From: Bactericera cockerelli | Taxonomy: Eukaryota > Arthropoda > Insecta > Hemiptera > Triozidae | Direction of reading: 5' to 3' | Length of the DNA: 64,000 nucleotides | Assembly (NCBI GenBank): GCA_024516035.1 | Contig: CM044955.1 | Location: 54,525,257 to 54,589,256 of the forward strand | Shown: piece by piece, positions 11,801 through 57,592 of the stretch | Position numbering within the stretch: the first letter of the stretch is position 1 | How the letters are laid out: the number at the start of each line of letters is the position of its first letter | Position numbers and translations under genes: made by a program | Notes under the pieces: generated by a model | The model's database searches: none | The model's input: only the letters and a program-made list of their open reading frames with translations | What the model was told of the DNA's origin: nothing

Positions 11801-11991
11801 GAGTCCAATTTGAGGTTCCGTTGAGTATTCCAGATCAGTCCGTTTTTGTTCCGAGGCGCAGTTTGAGGATTCGCAGCAGCCTTTGTTTTATGTGGTTGGG
11901 CAGCTAACCCAGCGCACAACCCTCCTCCTTAATCCAGGCTTGGGACTGGCATAGGCACTTGCTTTTACAAGTAGCCACCTATGGCGGAGTT
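8830..11991 (-). mobile_element. Intact RTE-type LINE with 16-bp target site duplication
   Basis: The element is flanked by identical copies of cattgcttgagacagt at 8814-8829 and 11992-12007. Its 3' end carries a short tetranucleotide tail ((ATTG)n on the minus strand), which is typical of RTE-clade LINEs, and the 3' UTR is only about 20 bp. The 72-bp leader (11920-11991) contains a hairpin pairing 11950-11955 with 11978-11983 and 11957-11961 with 11968-11972. Exact target duplication and an uninterrupted reading frame point to recent insertion. Confidence 0.9.
8851..11919 (-). CDS. RTE-type retrotransposon polyprotein: APE endonuclease and reverse transcriptase
   Basis: One uninterrupted frame of 1022 codons. 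The first ATG is codon 46 (11784); the frame is open further upstream from a TTG, so the true start is uncertain. An APE-type endonuclease follows: LGTWNVQTM, LLALQEIRW with the catalytic Glu, VMGDFNAKIG, and NQIDHVLVS, NCDSDHFLV near its end. It nicks target DNA. The reverse transcriptase has NYRGITLLNTSYKV, the motif-A Asp in LFIDFKQAFDSLNR and YADD in the catalytic loop, and copies the element RNA at the nick. The C-terminus has the usual WFGHVQRM and RKRGRPRLRW motifs seen in animal RTE proteins, often mislabelled 'craniofacial development protein 2-like'. All catalytic motifs are intact, so it could be active. Confidence 0.93.
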   Translation of the reverse strand: MCAGLAAQPHKTKAAANPQTAPRNKNGLIWNTQRNLKLDSNIGQRMELDAPELKLGTWNVQTMLQAGKMQEVADQMLKNKFDLLALQEIRWQGQGRINKKDFSLIYSGPDTKTGQLGTGFLINKTVRGSVLNYQTVNDRICKIRLKGKFRNVSIISAHAPTEDKSDEEKELFYETLDEVLSHIQRYDMILVMGDFNAKIGSMESQASVAGPFTLHDFNSDNGDYLAEFASRNKLVIRSTKFQHKRIHLGTWRIPGSSGVNQIDHVLVSKRHYTSISDVRACRGPNCDSDHFLVKTVVKEKLSTVQTLKKTRQPKWDTNLIKQDSNHLRTYQEAIEQMLNRNESNTIEDKWQNIKQAILDAAKETIDERKYERNGTWFDEGCRDIITQKNKAREAMIARNTRGNRETYSKLRRESNKILKKKKRESLNREIQEIEDLNKEGEDRKFYAAMKKIRKEFQPKITGCRDKNGSILTDEKKTMDRWAQHFKELLNKQDPAGEIPNESDTAPDEPSNPEEDEVPTLSEVQRAIKRLRNNRAPGEDGIVAELLKYGGLSLEVALEDIIKEIWTQEEMPDSWSTGVICPIHKKGDKSICDNYRGITLLNTSYKVLTTIINERIKKIANIKIGEYQCGFRESRGTTDQLFVVRQILEKCYEYDIDLHILFIDFKQAFDSLNRSELKDALKYLGITPKLTNLAMMTMTNSRAKVKIDAMLSDPFVITSSVKQGDGLSTTLFIIALHKAIKSIDQRGTIFNKSTQICAYADDVAVIARTKDRLIEIYSDIERNTKKMGLAVNIQKTVYMKISSSNDRRTVLDLQIENVVFKGVAQFTYLGELINNEAKTSTAIKERLQRGNRAYFANMKLLKSKLITRKTKMKIYKTLIRPVITYGSENWTLTIQDQEKLRRCERKIIRRIYGAIRINEAEWRIRNNREIAEILNGEDIVKFMKAQRLRWFGHVQRMEDARMPKKVLNAKIYATRKRGRPRLRWQDQVLGDLRTMQVTGWGNQVQDRIVWRRIVEEAKAHPGL

Positions 11992-12054
11992 CATTGCTTG
12001 AGACAGTGCTCAGACAAAATTCGCTGTTCATAAATACGGGTGTAAGTTGCAAGA

Positions 12055-12225
12055 ATTATTTCATCTTCTTCTTTCACTTTGTCTTTTCCCAAACCACTTG
12101 GGTTAGGCATTGTGTAACTTTGCCCTCATGGTTCAGGTTGGTTGGTTCTGATAATTCTACTTCCACTTTTTATGGCTAAATGTCCTTCCTAACCAATCAG
12201 GTTAAGGTCGCCAACGATTTATGTA
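12055..12225 (-). mobile_element. Old family R SINE 3' fragment
   Basis: On the minus strand this is a diverged copy of the family R tail: aacg..ggcgacc..aggaaggacat..agccataaaaa, aaccaatc and a degraded (GAA)n end. No head is present. Confidence 0.6.
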
Positions 12226-12226
12226 A

Positions 12227-12312
12227 ATAATTGAGAAAAAGATAAACACTTGTCTTCACTCGACAAATATTTCTGTCGAGTGAAGACAAGTGTTTATCTT
12301 TTTCTCAATTAT
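12227..12312. repeat. Perfect 39-bp inverted repeat with 8-nt loop
   Basis: Arm 12227-12265 is the exact reverse complement of 12274-12312; the loop is aatatttc. The stem contains cttgtcttcactcgaca. It lies between the reductase and TRAPPC4. Nothing marks it as a gene; it could be a recent MITE, a hairpin RNA source or a palindrome created by replication or assembly. Confidence 0.9.
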
Positions 12313-13375
12313 GACGTTACTTGACAAAGTATCCCTCCTGCAAAAATATATGATTTATGTAAATGTTTTTTGGCCTGACATAGCTGGTAGGTACCATATC
12401 TTTTTAGTGCCCCCCAGTGAGACATCAAGAGACAATACATGTTTCTTAACGGTGATATTTCAATGACAATAGCATACTGAACTGACGTAAACTTCAAAAC
12501 CATTTCAACTAAAAGAAACACGAGACAAAATTGTGTCACATGTCACAGGTTGTAGAAGGAATTTCTGTAGCATGCTACAGAAGATGTGCTTTAGGCCATA
12601 CTGTAGGCTGCATGCTTCAATGTTGCCTTACTGGAATTTCAATTTAAAAATTAGAATGTGAGAAGTATAGCTGAGTGATAAGTAATAATTATTACTATGC
12701 TACAAATAACTTGGAAGTTGAGTTAGAAAAGGAGTTTTAGTTTACTATAGTTAACATCATGAAACTTAAAAAAAAGTAGCATAATATTCTTAAGAGCCTT
12801 TTAACACTTTTATCAATTTCTTTGCATAATATTTTCGTTGGTTATGATACCAAAGTACAATAAAAAAATCTTACCAAGCCTATAAAATTTGTATTTTCTG
12901 TTTTTCTATATAGGTCTTGGACCCTTTTTTTCTATAAAACTTTGACCGTGAGTTCTGTGTCTGGCCAGGGTATTTTTTTCTCTCCATTGGCTGGACTTCT
13001 CCAAAAAAAATTCACGTCATCATAGAGTGACATCAAAGTAATTAATGGTAGCTTGATGAGATCTTTGTTGGAATAGAGATTGGTTATGAATAAAAATATT
13101 ATTGTTGTTATAGTGGCATAAGCTACCAAATTGTTTTCTGTTCTTTGATAAGTTTCTAAGTATCTTTGATTGAATGATTTCTTTTTTGCTGTTGTTATTT
13201 AAATATTTCGGAGAATTGGTAACTCACACAACAATTATGCTACCAAGCACAGTTTTTCTTCTTCTATGGTTTAAAAACCCCTAAAACCAAATAGACAAAT
13301 TCTTTCTGCAGGGTCTTTCCTTAGTTCATACATTCTCTCAGTAGTTTAATTACAAGTATACGCAATTACAGACAT
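12313..13375. other. Intergenic region downstream of TRAPPC4
   Basis: About 1 kb of AT-rich sequence without a recognisable gene. Open frames of 65-76 codons on the minus strand have no conserved features. Confidence 0.5.
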
Positions 13376-13381
13376 TTTATT
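13376..13381 (-). terminator. Polyadenylation signal AATAAA of TRAPPC4
   Basis: TTTATT on the plus strand reads AATAAA on the minus strand, about 80 nt after the TRAPPC4 stop codon, a normal distance for a cleavage signal. Confidence 0.6.
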
Positions 13382-13462
13382 TTGCTTTAGTAGTCTTTAC
13401 AATTTAAGGAGCCAAAAAAAACATACCGATGGCCTTCTGACTTCACATATTCCCATGTAAGC

Positions 13463-15502
13463 CTAAACATTAGTGACCCCTGTTTTCTCATGTTGCTGCA
13501 GAAGGTTTTGCAAGTGTGTATCAAACAGCTCACATCGGATTGGCATCTCCAGTGAATAGAATGGATTCTTCAGAGCATAGTCTGCATAGAGTTCATAGAT
13601 TTTCTTCAATATCAAATCTAATCCACTTTGGTTTGTATCACCCACAATCATGAACTTGACCCCTGAAAGTGAATGAATATAGGATAATTTATTTATTGTA
13701 CAATAAATACTTAGAATAATAATACTAATAATAGAAAATTATTTATACTGCCCAATAAGGGTTTCAAAAAGTCCCTTTATTACAGCAGTTGTTTCTAGGC
13801 TAGTATTATGTGGTCAAAATTTTGAAATATATGTAAAATTCATGCATTGAGTGCGACCTGAATAAAAATATCCCCATGGTCTTAGACTACTAGAGTAATT
13901 TACTAACCACTTTGACCATGAGTGTAGATATTCTTTTTTTAAAGTAAATTCAAATAAATAATGTTTATTGAAATAATTCTTATTCCCTAATTCAGATAAT
14001 TTGGTAGGTGAAGGGCTAACTTGTACAAAATACATAGCATATAATAGATGTCAATGGAAGAGCCAAAGAAAAGAACTTTGTCCAGCAATGGGGAACTAAT
14101 GTTCGTAAATGATGATGAAAATGATTTATCTTCATTAATTACCTGTTAATGTTTGATAGCAGTATAGTTTGAATGTATCAGCTTCAAGAACCTCAATTCC
14201 AGAGCTTTTGGGTTCAGGTGACAATTGACTAGCTATTGCAAATAATGGATAAAACATACTAGCTAAAAATATCTTCTCATTGGTTGTCATTTTGGGTCTT
14301 GTAAATCTCAACTTTACTGGGAAGTTTTCTGGTTTGGAGAGAAAATCCAGCACGTCTGTACCATCATCAAGTTGAGCATTTTTGATGACAGCTTCATTCA
14401 CTGCTGTTAAGACATGTCCAACTGAAAACAACATAAACTTTAAGGTACACGAAAGAAGTTTAAAAGATAATTAAAAGTAAAGATTTTGAGGGGCCAAAAA
14501 TGTGATACATACTTAAAATATGGACTTTACTTTCTATTATTATTGTTAAACACTTTATTAGATATAAAAAGACATTTGTACAATACAAATAATTATTATA
14601 ACAATGAAAAAATGGAAACAATATCTCTATATATAAAACAGAAAAAAGGACTACCTACCTACCTACCTACCTATGTTTGTTTGTTTGTTTGTTTGTCCGG
14701 AGTTGTTTAGCCAAAACGGTAAGAGATAGCGAAAAATGTCTCAGAATTGACCCCCCCAAAACCATTATCGTTTTGTCCAGAAAAATTATAAAAAGTTCAA
14801 AAAGGCATTGCTGTCTAGCAGTAGGGCCATGCCTTAGTAAATTTGAAATTTAGTCCCGTTGCAAAGCACGGGCAAACGGCTAGTATACAATAAAAAGGAA
14901 AAAGAATATAAGAATATATAAACATATTATGTCTTAACTAAATAGTGGGGTAATAGCATATGGCAATCTCTTCCACACAACCCTTTGGGGTTTTTTTTTA
15001 TTGGTCAAAACTTGCAGTACATACAGTCAAACCTTGATAATATCAAGATTATTATATTATGAGAGATCAATTTTTGGGTCAAATTCACCTCTCTATAAGG
15101 GAAAATAACCTCTATAAAAGAGACACCTGGATATAGGAGAAAAAAATTCTGGTCCCATTAATTTTCTTATATCCAGGTTTATCTGTAATAATTAAAAGAT
15201 AAAATTTACCCTTAATTTTTTCTTTTATTGGTATTGGGTAAAAACAACCCATACAACCAACCTTTACTTCAACAAACCAAACTAATCACCATTGCATGTA
15301 CAGATTAGGTATAGATTTAAAACTTACCTACGATACCATCTCTCTGTCCAAAGTTGACAACAATCTTCTTATTTTCTAGAATAAGTTTGATGTTGATTGG
15401 GAACTGGAAAGTAACTTCATTTTCTATTTTGGGTACTGTGTGATCATAGTTGAAGATGAGACCTCCTGACTTGGATACTATGTAAACTCCATAGATTACC
15501 AT
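13463..15502 (-). CDS. TRAPPC4: TRAPPC4 (synbindin / TRS23), complete three-exon gene
   Basis: Coding exons on the minus strand are 15502-15328, 14421-14143 and 13662-13463; splice sites are TAG/gtaagt, ttttcag/TTGG, ACAG/gtaatt and tttcag/GGGT, and the joined frame gives 217 residues (family about 219). TRAPPC4 is a core subunit of the TRAPP complexes, which activate Rab1 (and Rab11-type) GTPases and tether vesicles at the Golgi. The longin-like N-terminus MVIYGVYIVSKSGGL, FGQRDGIVGHVL across exon 1-2, LTSNEK-like MTTNEKIFLASMF, ASQLSPEPKSSGIEVLE, DTFKLYCYQTLTG and ALKNPFYSLEMPIRCELFD all match the family. The start is the first ATG of the conserved N-terminus. The human protein's PDZ-like insertion is short here, as in other invertebrates (inferred). 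A SINE fragment (13725-13830) lies in intron 2 and a LINE tail with a Helitron in intron 1. Confidence 0.95.
13725..13830 (-). mobile_element. Family C SINE 3' fragment in TRAPPC4 intron 2
   Basis: Contains the family C body on the minus strand (gaccacataatac..., ctgtaataaagggac, ttgggcagtataaataa). The tRNA head is missing. Confidence 0.65.
14525..14995 (-). mobile_element. LINE 3'-tail fragment, split by a Helitron
   Basis: On the minus strand the sequence runs gtgtggaagagattgcca, taccccactatttagttaag, an AT-rich 3' UTR and aataaagtg. This is the same tail as at 21235, 22512, 37250 and 47960. A 261-bp Helitron-like element interrupts it at 14624-14884. Confidence 0.65.
14624..14884 (+). 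mobile_element. Short Helitron-like element
   Basis: Begins TCTCTATATATAAAA and ends with a GC-rich hairpin (cccgttgcaaagcacggg) a few bases before CTAGT, the classic Helitron 3' signature. No terminal repeats or target duplication are visible, as expected. It contains (CTAC)n and (GTTT)n microsatellites near the 5' end. It is non-autonomous. Confidence 0.65.
15005..15190. mobile_element. Pogo/Tc1-like MITE remnant
   Basis: Contains acagtcaaaccttgataata, cacctggatataggag and ttcttatatccaggttt, related to the termini of the element at 27697-28039. The right end is degraded. Confidence 0.5.
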
Positions 15503-16584
15503 GTTTGCTTATCCTTGGCTTAGGTGTAAAGGTAACTTTGATAAAGTCTGGACACTACAGTAACAGGCTGTATGGTTCCATTTTTATTAGAATTAGAAAG
15601 AAAACCAGAAAATACCTTTTAGCTTAATTACTTAAAAAGAAAATATTTATTAAAATTTCAAATTTTTCCCGCTCCTAGGTTTTAAATATTTCAGTTAAAA
15701 CTCCTGCCGCTATTAGTATAAAGCGCTAGAATCACTACCCTGTTGCCGACGTGATGACAAAATTAATTTATTTTGAATGTTAATTATTTTATTTAACTCA
15801 TATTTCACCTCTTGAACTTTAAATTAGAATAATAGAGCTTAAATATTGTGATAATAAATATTCGCTGTTGTAAAAGAGTAACAAGAGATTAATGAAATAC
15901 AGCAGAATTCATCTTGTAACTTATTTCTGTGAACGAATCCTTATCAGTAACTCGAACGGCAACACTGTGTTTCTGCAACAAAAGTAAATAAAAATCAGCT
16001 TGAAGATTTCAAAATCACAAAAAAGTTCAAAGTTGGAGTTGTAGCCTGGATCCTGGTTCTCAAGAATCTGAAGAGACAAATTTGCAATTTTGCACAAAAC
16101 ATGAGAAATACTTGGAATTAAAGTACATAGCAGAACTAATAATTCAGTAGTTTTCAATACCTGTGTCCCTTGAAGTACAACCTCAGAGTATGTTATCTTT
16201 GAATCATTGAGTGCTTATCAGTTGCTAGTTTACTCTGGTATCATTGTTGATCTTATGGAGAGTGTTCTTGGACTAATTGGTCAGTGGTTTGGTTGCCAAA
16301 TAAGTTAACTACCTATTCTCTTCTATCACAGATTGAACCCTATCTTCGTGGTCTGTGCAATGTTCAGCTAGAGATTGTTATGAGATTCTGTACCAAATGT
16401 AAGTATAGGTACGGTGAGTTTTTTACTTTGTCACTTACAACATAAAATAACATAAAATATAGCACTTTTAAAATGTATAAATTGGAGATGGTTTTTACAG
16501 CCTTCTGTTTTTCTTGGCTTCATAACAACAGCTGAATATGGAAATCTTTTGAAAATTGCTCCTACCAAAATATTCATATGAGGC
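15503..16584. other. Intergenic region upstream of TRAPPC4
   Basis: TRAPPC4 (minus) and membralin (plus) are divergent, about 2 kb apart; the promoters of both should lie in 15503-17450. No TATA box or CpG-rich stretch stands out. No other gene is recognised. Confidence 0.4.
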
Positions 16585-17190
16585 CAGTGATGTACAAATA
16601 CCCACGTATTTATTTTTGGGGTAAATACCTGGGTATTTACCCCAAGTTGGGGTATTTACCCATTTTAGTACATTTCCTTGCCAATATACACATAAATCAT
16701 TTTCTCCTTTTCCTGATCCCTCCCTCTGTGATATTAAAATGTTGATCATGAAGGTTAGGATTTACAGAACTAATTATAAAAAATGTATTTTTAGGTAATT
16801 AGTCATATATTATTCATACTTGTTCTGCCATGCCTTATTCTGCTCAAGCAGGGCTTTTAAATTGCAGCCTCCATTTGCCCTGGTTCTAATTACTTACGTG
16901 AAATTACTCAAACAAATAAACATATCACAGGAAATGTAAAGAACCACATTCAGAAACAGAAAACTTTTATTTTTTAAAATTGAAATTAAATCACAAATAA
17001 TAAAAAGTAGGTGCTTCCTACCCACCACTTGAAATTTTATAGAGCTCAAGTCAGAAAAACTTTATTTGTGCAGGAATATTCGAAAACGCAGTTTTAAAGA
17101 CTTGGGAAATTTACCCCTGGGGTAAATACCCGTTAAATACCCAATTTTTATTTACCTTCCCGTGGGTATTTACCCCGTGGTACATCACTA
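16585..17190. mobile_element. Non-autonomous hAT-like element with exact 8-bp target duplication
   Basis: Ends cagtgatgtac (16585-) and gtacatcacta (-17190); the last base departs from CTG. The octamer tatgaggc occurs immediately outside both ends (16577-16584 and 17191-17198). Subterminal regions are full of GGGGTAAATAC / GTATTTACCCC motifs in both orientations, likely transposase binding sites. It inserted about 260 bp before the membralin start codon, in the shared upstream region. Confidence 0.85.
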
Positions 17191-17417
17191 TATGAGGCTG
17201 AACTAAAAATCTTAAATCACAAATTATAATGGTCTTTTTGTAGCCATCCCTTGTCATGTGCCCAATATATTTCCCAAAACCTTGTAACTAATTTATCTGT
17301 ACATTCAAATTCAAATAACATTTCTAAACTACCCAAGGTATGATGCTGTTGATTTCATGTTTCTACTTTATTAGGTATTAAGTTATTTAAAAAAGAAAGA
17401 TAAAATGTTTTTGATGA

Positions 17418-52740
<35,323 letters not shown>

Positions 52741-54800
52741 ACTGACTTAAGATTATTTTTTATGCTATTATCTAAGACTGATTTGAGGCTCAGATAAAAG
52801 TGATTAAAGACTGTTCTGGTTATGATAGCCAAGACTCATTTAAGATGCCGATGAGAGACTGAGGAAATACGGGAAAAACCTTAGTCCTTTCTAGGGTACA
52901 TTTTGACAGTCAATGTCCATTTTGTGTGTTACTTAATTCCTATAAAAAAAACATATCACAAGGCAGTCTCCTCCCACCAACCCATTTTCACTTCGTCACC
53001 TGAGTCACCCTGAAGATACTCTCCAACGTAAAAGAGCATTAACTTCCTGCTCAAAACCAACCAATAGGGATTAATTATTACAAATTATAATTCCCTCACA
53101 ATGTAGAGAAAAAAAATCACGTGGAAATATCCCAAGCCAAAGGAAACACTCTGGTTGAAAAAGTTTGCCATGTTATTAGGTTATCTATAGCCTATAGTAA
53201 AAGTTTTGTGTCCGTGGGATGATAGACGCAAGTATTACCCTTCTTCTGGTGATGGAAGAATTTATATGGACACTCGTGTTGACCCAGCACCAAATGCCTA
53301 ACAGCTAGTAGGTATTGTGTCAGTTCTCGCCCTTCAGAGGGGAGTCATTCTACGGAATGGGGAACCTATAAAATAAAGCGAAATAGTCTTAAAGTAATTG
53401 TTTCATGGCTACGAATACAAGCCCATTATTTATTTTTTTAAATCTTTTTTGTTTTAAAGGACCAAATTAGAAATAAGATTACAACAAAGATAAGGGAAAA
53501 CCACCCCTTTGGTCGGATGTTGAACCAATCACAACGCACCATATCTAGGGTCTTTTTTATACTCTGGCCCTATGTTCACGATATCGCCACGAAATGATTT
53601 TGTCCAACACCCTGTACCAGTGTAAACAATGGACTTTCCTGTGGAATGATATAAGCTTTTTAAACGAACATTTTTATTATAAATAGAGACCATTAAGCCT
53701 TTGCACTAATCATTAATTCCACTGGGAGACAGTTGGAATTTCTCTGGTATTTACACAACATTTTTATGTACGTCGACTATTTATGTATTTTGAAAATACA
53801 TAATATCTTTATTTTTTACAATGTAGGGTATTAGAGCATTTTGTTGAATATGATGAGATCAAATAAGCATACATGTTTCTACTTTTACCATTTTGTGATA
53901 AAAAACACTACCTACGAGCTTAGTTCCGTACACCGTGCACCGTCTGTCAAAAGTTATAACTCTAGAACGGTTTAAAAGGCGCGAAAAATAATTTGAACAA
54001 AATAGGACTTCAAGGGTCTCCTTGAGGACCCATTCGATAGAATTATCATCTCGTCACTAGAAAAAGATTACAACGTGAAACAAGTGACGTCTTCTCGATG
54101 CAATAAGGCGGTTTTCTTTTTCTCAGACGTTTAACTTGAAATAAATAATATGCTTATCACTAGGGGTACTTTATTTTGGATAATTTTTTTTCCAGGTTCG
54201 ATATTTCCAAATATTTCCATTTTATCCCAAGGTCAACCTAAAAACACTACACTTAACCTATAAAAGAACTGGAAGCAATAACCAAACTGGAAGAAGATTT
54301 TTCCTCTTCCAAAAGAAAAATGAGTTGCTTCCAGTTTGTTCATTTTATTCCAGTTGCATCCACTTTGGTTAGAAAGAAAAATACGGCTACTGTTTTCTTT
54401 ACATTTTCTTATAAAAAATGTCAAAGAACAAATTATGTCAAGCCGACAAATAACCCTTAATTTTCCATCCCTAGGCACAAATTATTTATCTTTTGAAGTT
54501 ATCTTGTTTATGATTGATTTTATCAAGCAAAACGCTAGTTTTGCAACGTCAAGAAAAACAAAACGAGCGTGCTATACTCACGCTAAACATAGTTCGTATG
54601 TATTTTCTTTTGTATAATTTATTTTACATAAAAATAAATTTATAGTAACTTAAAAAGGAGGATTCGAATTAACTGTGGGATTCGAACCAACGGACCCTTT
54701 CACTACCTGGATTACCAGACAAGCGCACTTCGACTACATATTCGATTATGTCGGGAAGCGCCGCTGAACAGATTATTAAACACCTCTTCATATTCCCTCC
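52741..54800. other. Membralin intron 9: no gene recognised
   Basis: No exon matching the next part of membralin is seen here or further right, so the gene continues outside the window. An imperfect inverted repeat (aactggaagcaa ... ttgcttccagtt, about 54268-54343) is the only structure noted. Confidence 0.5.
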
Positions 54801-55084
54801 GTCTCTCTCTCTCTGCCGTCGACAGCGACTTTAGACAGGCGGGTCCTGGCCCCGGCGCTGACAATAATCGTCATGTTCATGACTCCATACACAAGTACAA
54901 ACATGTCAATTAATATACCGGGTGGGAGGAGAAGAGAAGAGGGCGAAATCCCTTGTCATCCAGTCAAGCGAAGTTAATTGTTTTAAAAGTTTTTCATTAT
55001 GAATTTCAATATCGCCGCCCGGGATGAAAGTAATGTACAGGGTGGCGACAATGACTGGAGGACAAATGGCAGGGATTTTTGTTG

Positions 55085-55425
55085 TGTATAATAATAATTC
55101 CGTGTCCGTGAAATAGGTATTGATACCTAAATCACGGTGGTGAGAGGATTATATGGACGCCCAGATACAATGTCTAGGCGCCTTTCATATCCATTGATTC
55201 TATTTGGTTTTAACGTCCTGACTTGAGGAGGACAGGCCGGGGGTTTAACCCTCCATTCGCTGTGAATCGTTCCAGCTACCCACATTAACCTCACCCAGCC
55301 TGGGTAGGGCCGGAATCGCCAGCCTCACCTGTTCGGAGGGAACAGAATTTTCTGTGCGAAAAGTCTGCTCCGACCGGGAATCGAACTCAGGATCTCTGGA
55401 CTACTCATAACCGTTACGCCACGGA
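55085..55425 (-). mobile_element. Family R SINE plus a flanking repeat
   Basis: 55190-55425 is the family R head and core on the minus strand (cgtggcgtaacggttatgag, gagttcgattcccggtcgga, core). 55125-55165 (cctaaatcacggtggtgaga, ggattatatggacgcccaga) recurs inverted at 29211-29250 and, diverged, near 49735. Confidence 0.7.
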
Positions 55426-55909
55426 GGCTGGCGTTGTTGTATATTCAAATGGTGGTCGAAGTGGGATGCTAGTCTGGTATTCCGCCGGATAGCGTGAGGA
55501 TCCGTATTTTTCAGCTGTCCGTATCCCATCCAATGCATAAATAACATAAATTAATTAAAGGGACTCATCATACTCATAGTTATACAGTACTTCTTGGCGT
55601 AATTTAATGCCCAGCCAACTAGAACAACTTAGTTACTATCGTGAGGACTTGGTTTTACTTTCTGTTTCAAGTCTCATTTTGAACCCTTAAAAATCAGTCT
55701 GCCAGGTTGGTTAAGGACTTTGTTCTTACTTTGGCAGCTCCTCACTTAACATCCCTTTTTAACCTTCTTTGGTAAAGGTACCTTGTTTAAATCGTTCAAG
55801 AGTTATGGCTTGTGGCTTGTGACAGACGGTGTATAGCACGTGTTAGCCATGTTTTGGGATTTATTTTTCTGAAGCACTAAAAATATTATGACTTAACCCT
55901 GTAAGTGCA

Positions 55910-55910
<1 letters not shown>

Positions 55911-55993
<83 letters not shown>
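55911..55993. repeat. Uninterrupted (GA)n microsatellite, about 40 units
   Basis: A nearly pure AG dinucleotide run ending in gcgcaaac. Confidence 0.95.
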
Positions 55994-55997
<4 letters not shown>

Positions 55998-56200
55998 AAC
56001 TAACACTTCATTTTCATCACCATCATGATTAGCATCCATCCTTATCCTTTCAACTTGTATGTACAAAGTACATATCTATGTGTAAATATATATACACATG
56101 TATATACTCCTATGTACTCTAAATAAATAGACGGCGGCGAAGCATTTTTGTTTCTCTGAAAATTTGAATACGGCGACAGCAAGTCCGTCGCCTCGTATAT

Positions 56201-56620
56201 AAACATAGTGCCCCCCCCTCCCCCCAACTCCCTCCCTCCCCCCTCCCACTACCCTTCACTTATCCGCTCACTCCCCCCTCCACATCACTCTTTAGTATGT
56301 CCTATTTTTCATCCCCATTTCTTCCTATCATATCTCTCTGTCTCTCTCTCTCTCTCTCCCTCTATTTCTCTCCTCTCTCTCTTTCTCCCTCCCTCTCTCT
56401 CTCCATCTGTTTATATATCTCTCTCTCTTCATCTGTTCTTGTCTCACTCTTGTCAACGACTCCTCAGCCCTCACTTATTTCTTGTTGGATTTCCATTTTG
56501 ATGTCTATCTCACTTCTCCCTAAATATGTCCTATCCTACCTTCCTACCCGATTTTCGGTAGGCTTCCCTAATATATCTAGTGTTCCTCTCTCTCTCTCTC
56601 TTTCTCCCTCTCTTGTAAGT
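56201..56620. repeat. C/T-rich low-complexity region
   Basis: Poly-C and (CT)n tracts at 56211-56280, 56335-56420 and 56585-56610. Ser/Pro/Leu-rich open frames are artefacts. Confidence 0.8.
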
Positions 56621-56724
56621 TCACATGGCCCAGGCCCATTGGCATCTCATCAGGCAAAAAAGAAAAGTGAGAAGTTGTACAAGATGTACATGAATACCCG
56701 AAGTACTAGAAACTAGAACATACC

Positions 56725-56901
56725 TGTAGCCCGTTCCAGAAACTTTCCACTCTTCCAATCCCCGAATCTCTGTTTCTACAGTAACACAACGCACTCTGAT
56801 TGGTTGATTTGAACGCAATAACCAATCAGAGTGCGTTGTGTGACGGTTGAAACGGAGATTCTGGGACTTTGAGAGTGGAGAGTGTTTCTGGAATGAGCTA
56901 C
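56725..56901. mobile_element. Hairpin MITE (177 bp)
   Basis: Ends gtagcccgttccagaaac and gtttctggaatgagctac pair at 16 of 18 positions; the centre acaacgcactctgattggtt pairs with aaccaatcagagtgcgttgt almost perfectly, so nearly the whole element folds on itself. No coding capacity. Confidence 0.8.
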
Positions 56902-57057
56902 TAGACAGCTTTTCTTAGCTTACTGGCTCTCTTCAGCAGTCAGTAGTCCCGAATTTTAATACCATGAACTTTAATAAACTCTTTATATTAATCCGTAACA
57001 GAAAAGTGTACTCCCTCCTTGTCGTCCACCTTTCCCAAAACAATTCTGACGAACTAA

Positions 57058-57399
57058 CTCTCCTAATAATTCCTGAAACTTGATGAGTATGCTGACCTGC
57101 TAAATCATATCAACACGGGTGTTTGACCCTCCATTCGCTGGAATCCTACCAACCAGCTGAACCAGTAAACTTACCATTCATCTTTCCTCTTTACTCCTTA
57201 GAAGTATTCCTTAGGCAGAGAGCCACAATTCTCCTAATGATTCCTGAAACTTGATGAGTATGCTGACCTGCTAAATCATATCAACACGGGTGTTTGACCC
57301 TCCATTCGCTGGAATCCTACCAACCTGCTGAACCAGTAAACTTACCATTCATATTTCCTCTTTACTCCTTAGAAGTATTCCTTAGGCAGAGAGCCACAA
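57058..57399 (+). repeat. 171-bp tandem duplication
   Basis: ctcctaat(a/g)attcctgaaa ... tccttaggcagagagccaca occurs twice in tandem (57058-57228, 57229-57399) with two or three differences. It includes a fragment of the SINE core (gaccctccattcgctggaat). Confidence 0.85.
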
Positions 57400-57429
57400 A
57401 AATTGTATAAAAAAAACTAAAATAAATAT

Positions 57430-57592
57430 ACATTATTACCCCCATCTTGAGTGGGGTCGGGAATAGCCAGCATCATGAGGGTTTGAATTTGAATGGTCAC
57501 CCTTTCAAGTCCTAACCTTGCTCGCTGGATGTTGCGTTCACTGACAGAACAAAAACTGATGTATTCAACGTGTCATTGTCAATGGCACGAGT
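57430..57592 (-). mobile_element. 5S-headed SINE fragment
   Basis: On the minus strand: gacaatgacacgttgaatac, cagtgaacgcaacatccagc and aggacttgaaagggtgacca, diverged, followed by part of the core. Confidence 0.65.

Larger units (their letters stand above)
8744..12039. mobile_element. Small MITE split by the RTE LINE
   Basis: The arms ccgtatttatgaac (8744-8757) and gttcataaatacgg (12026-12039) are exact inverted complements. With the LINE and one copy of its target duplication removed, a hairpin-like element of about 120 bp remains, with further imperfect pairing inward (gagca/tgctc, gaagc/gcttg). It lies directly after the reductase stop codon, so it may be part of the 3' UTR. Confidence 0.65.
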
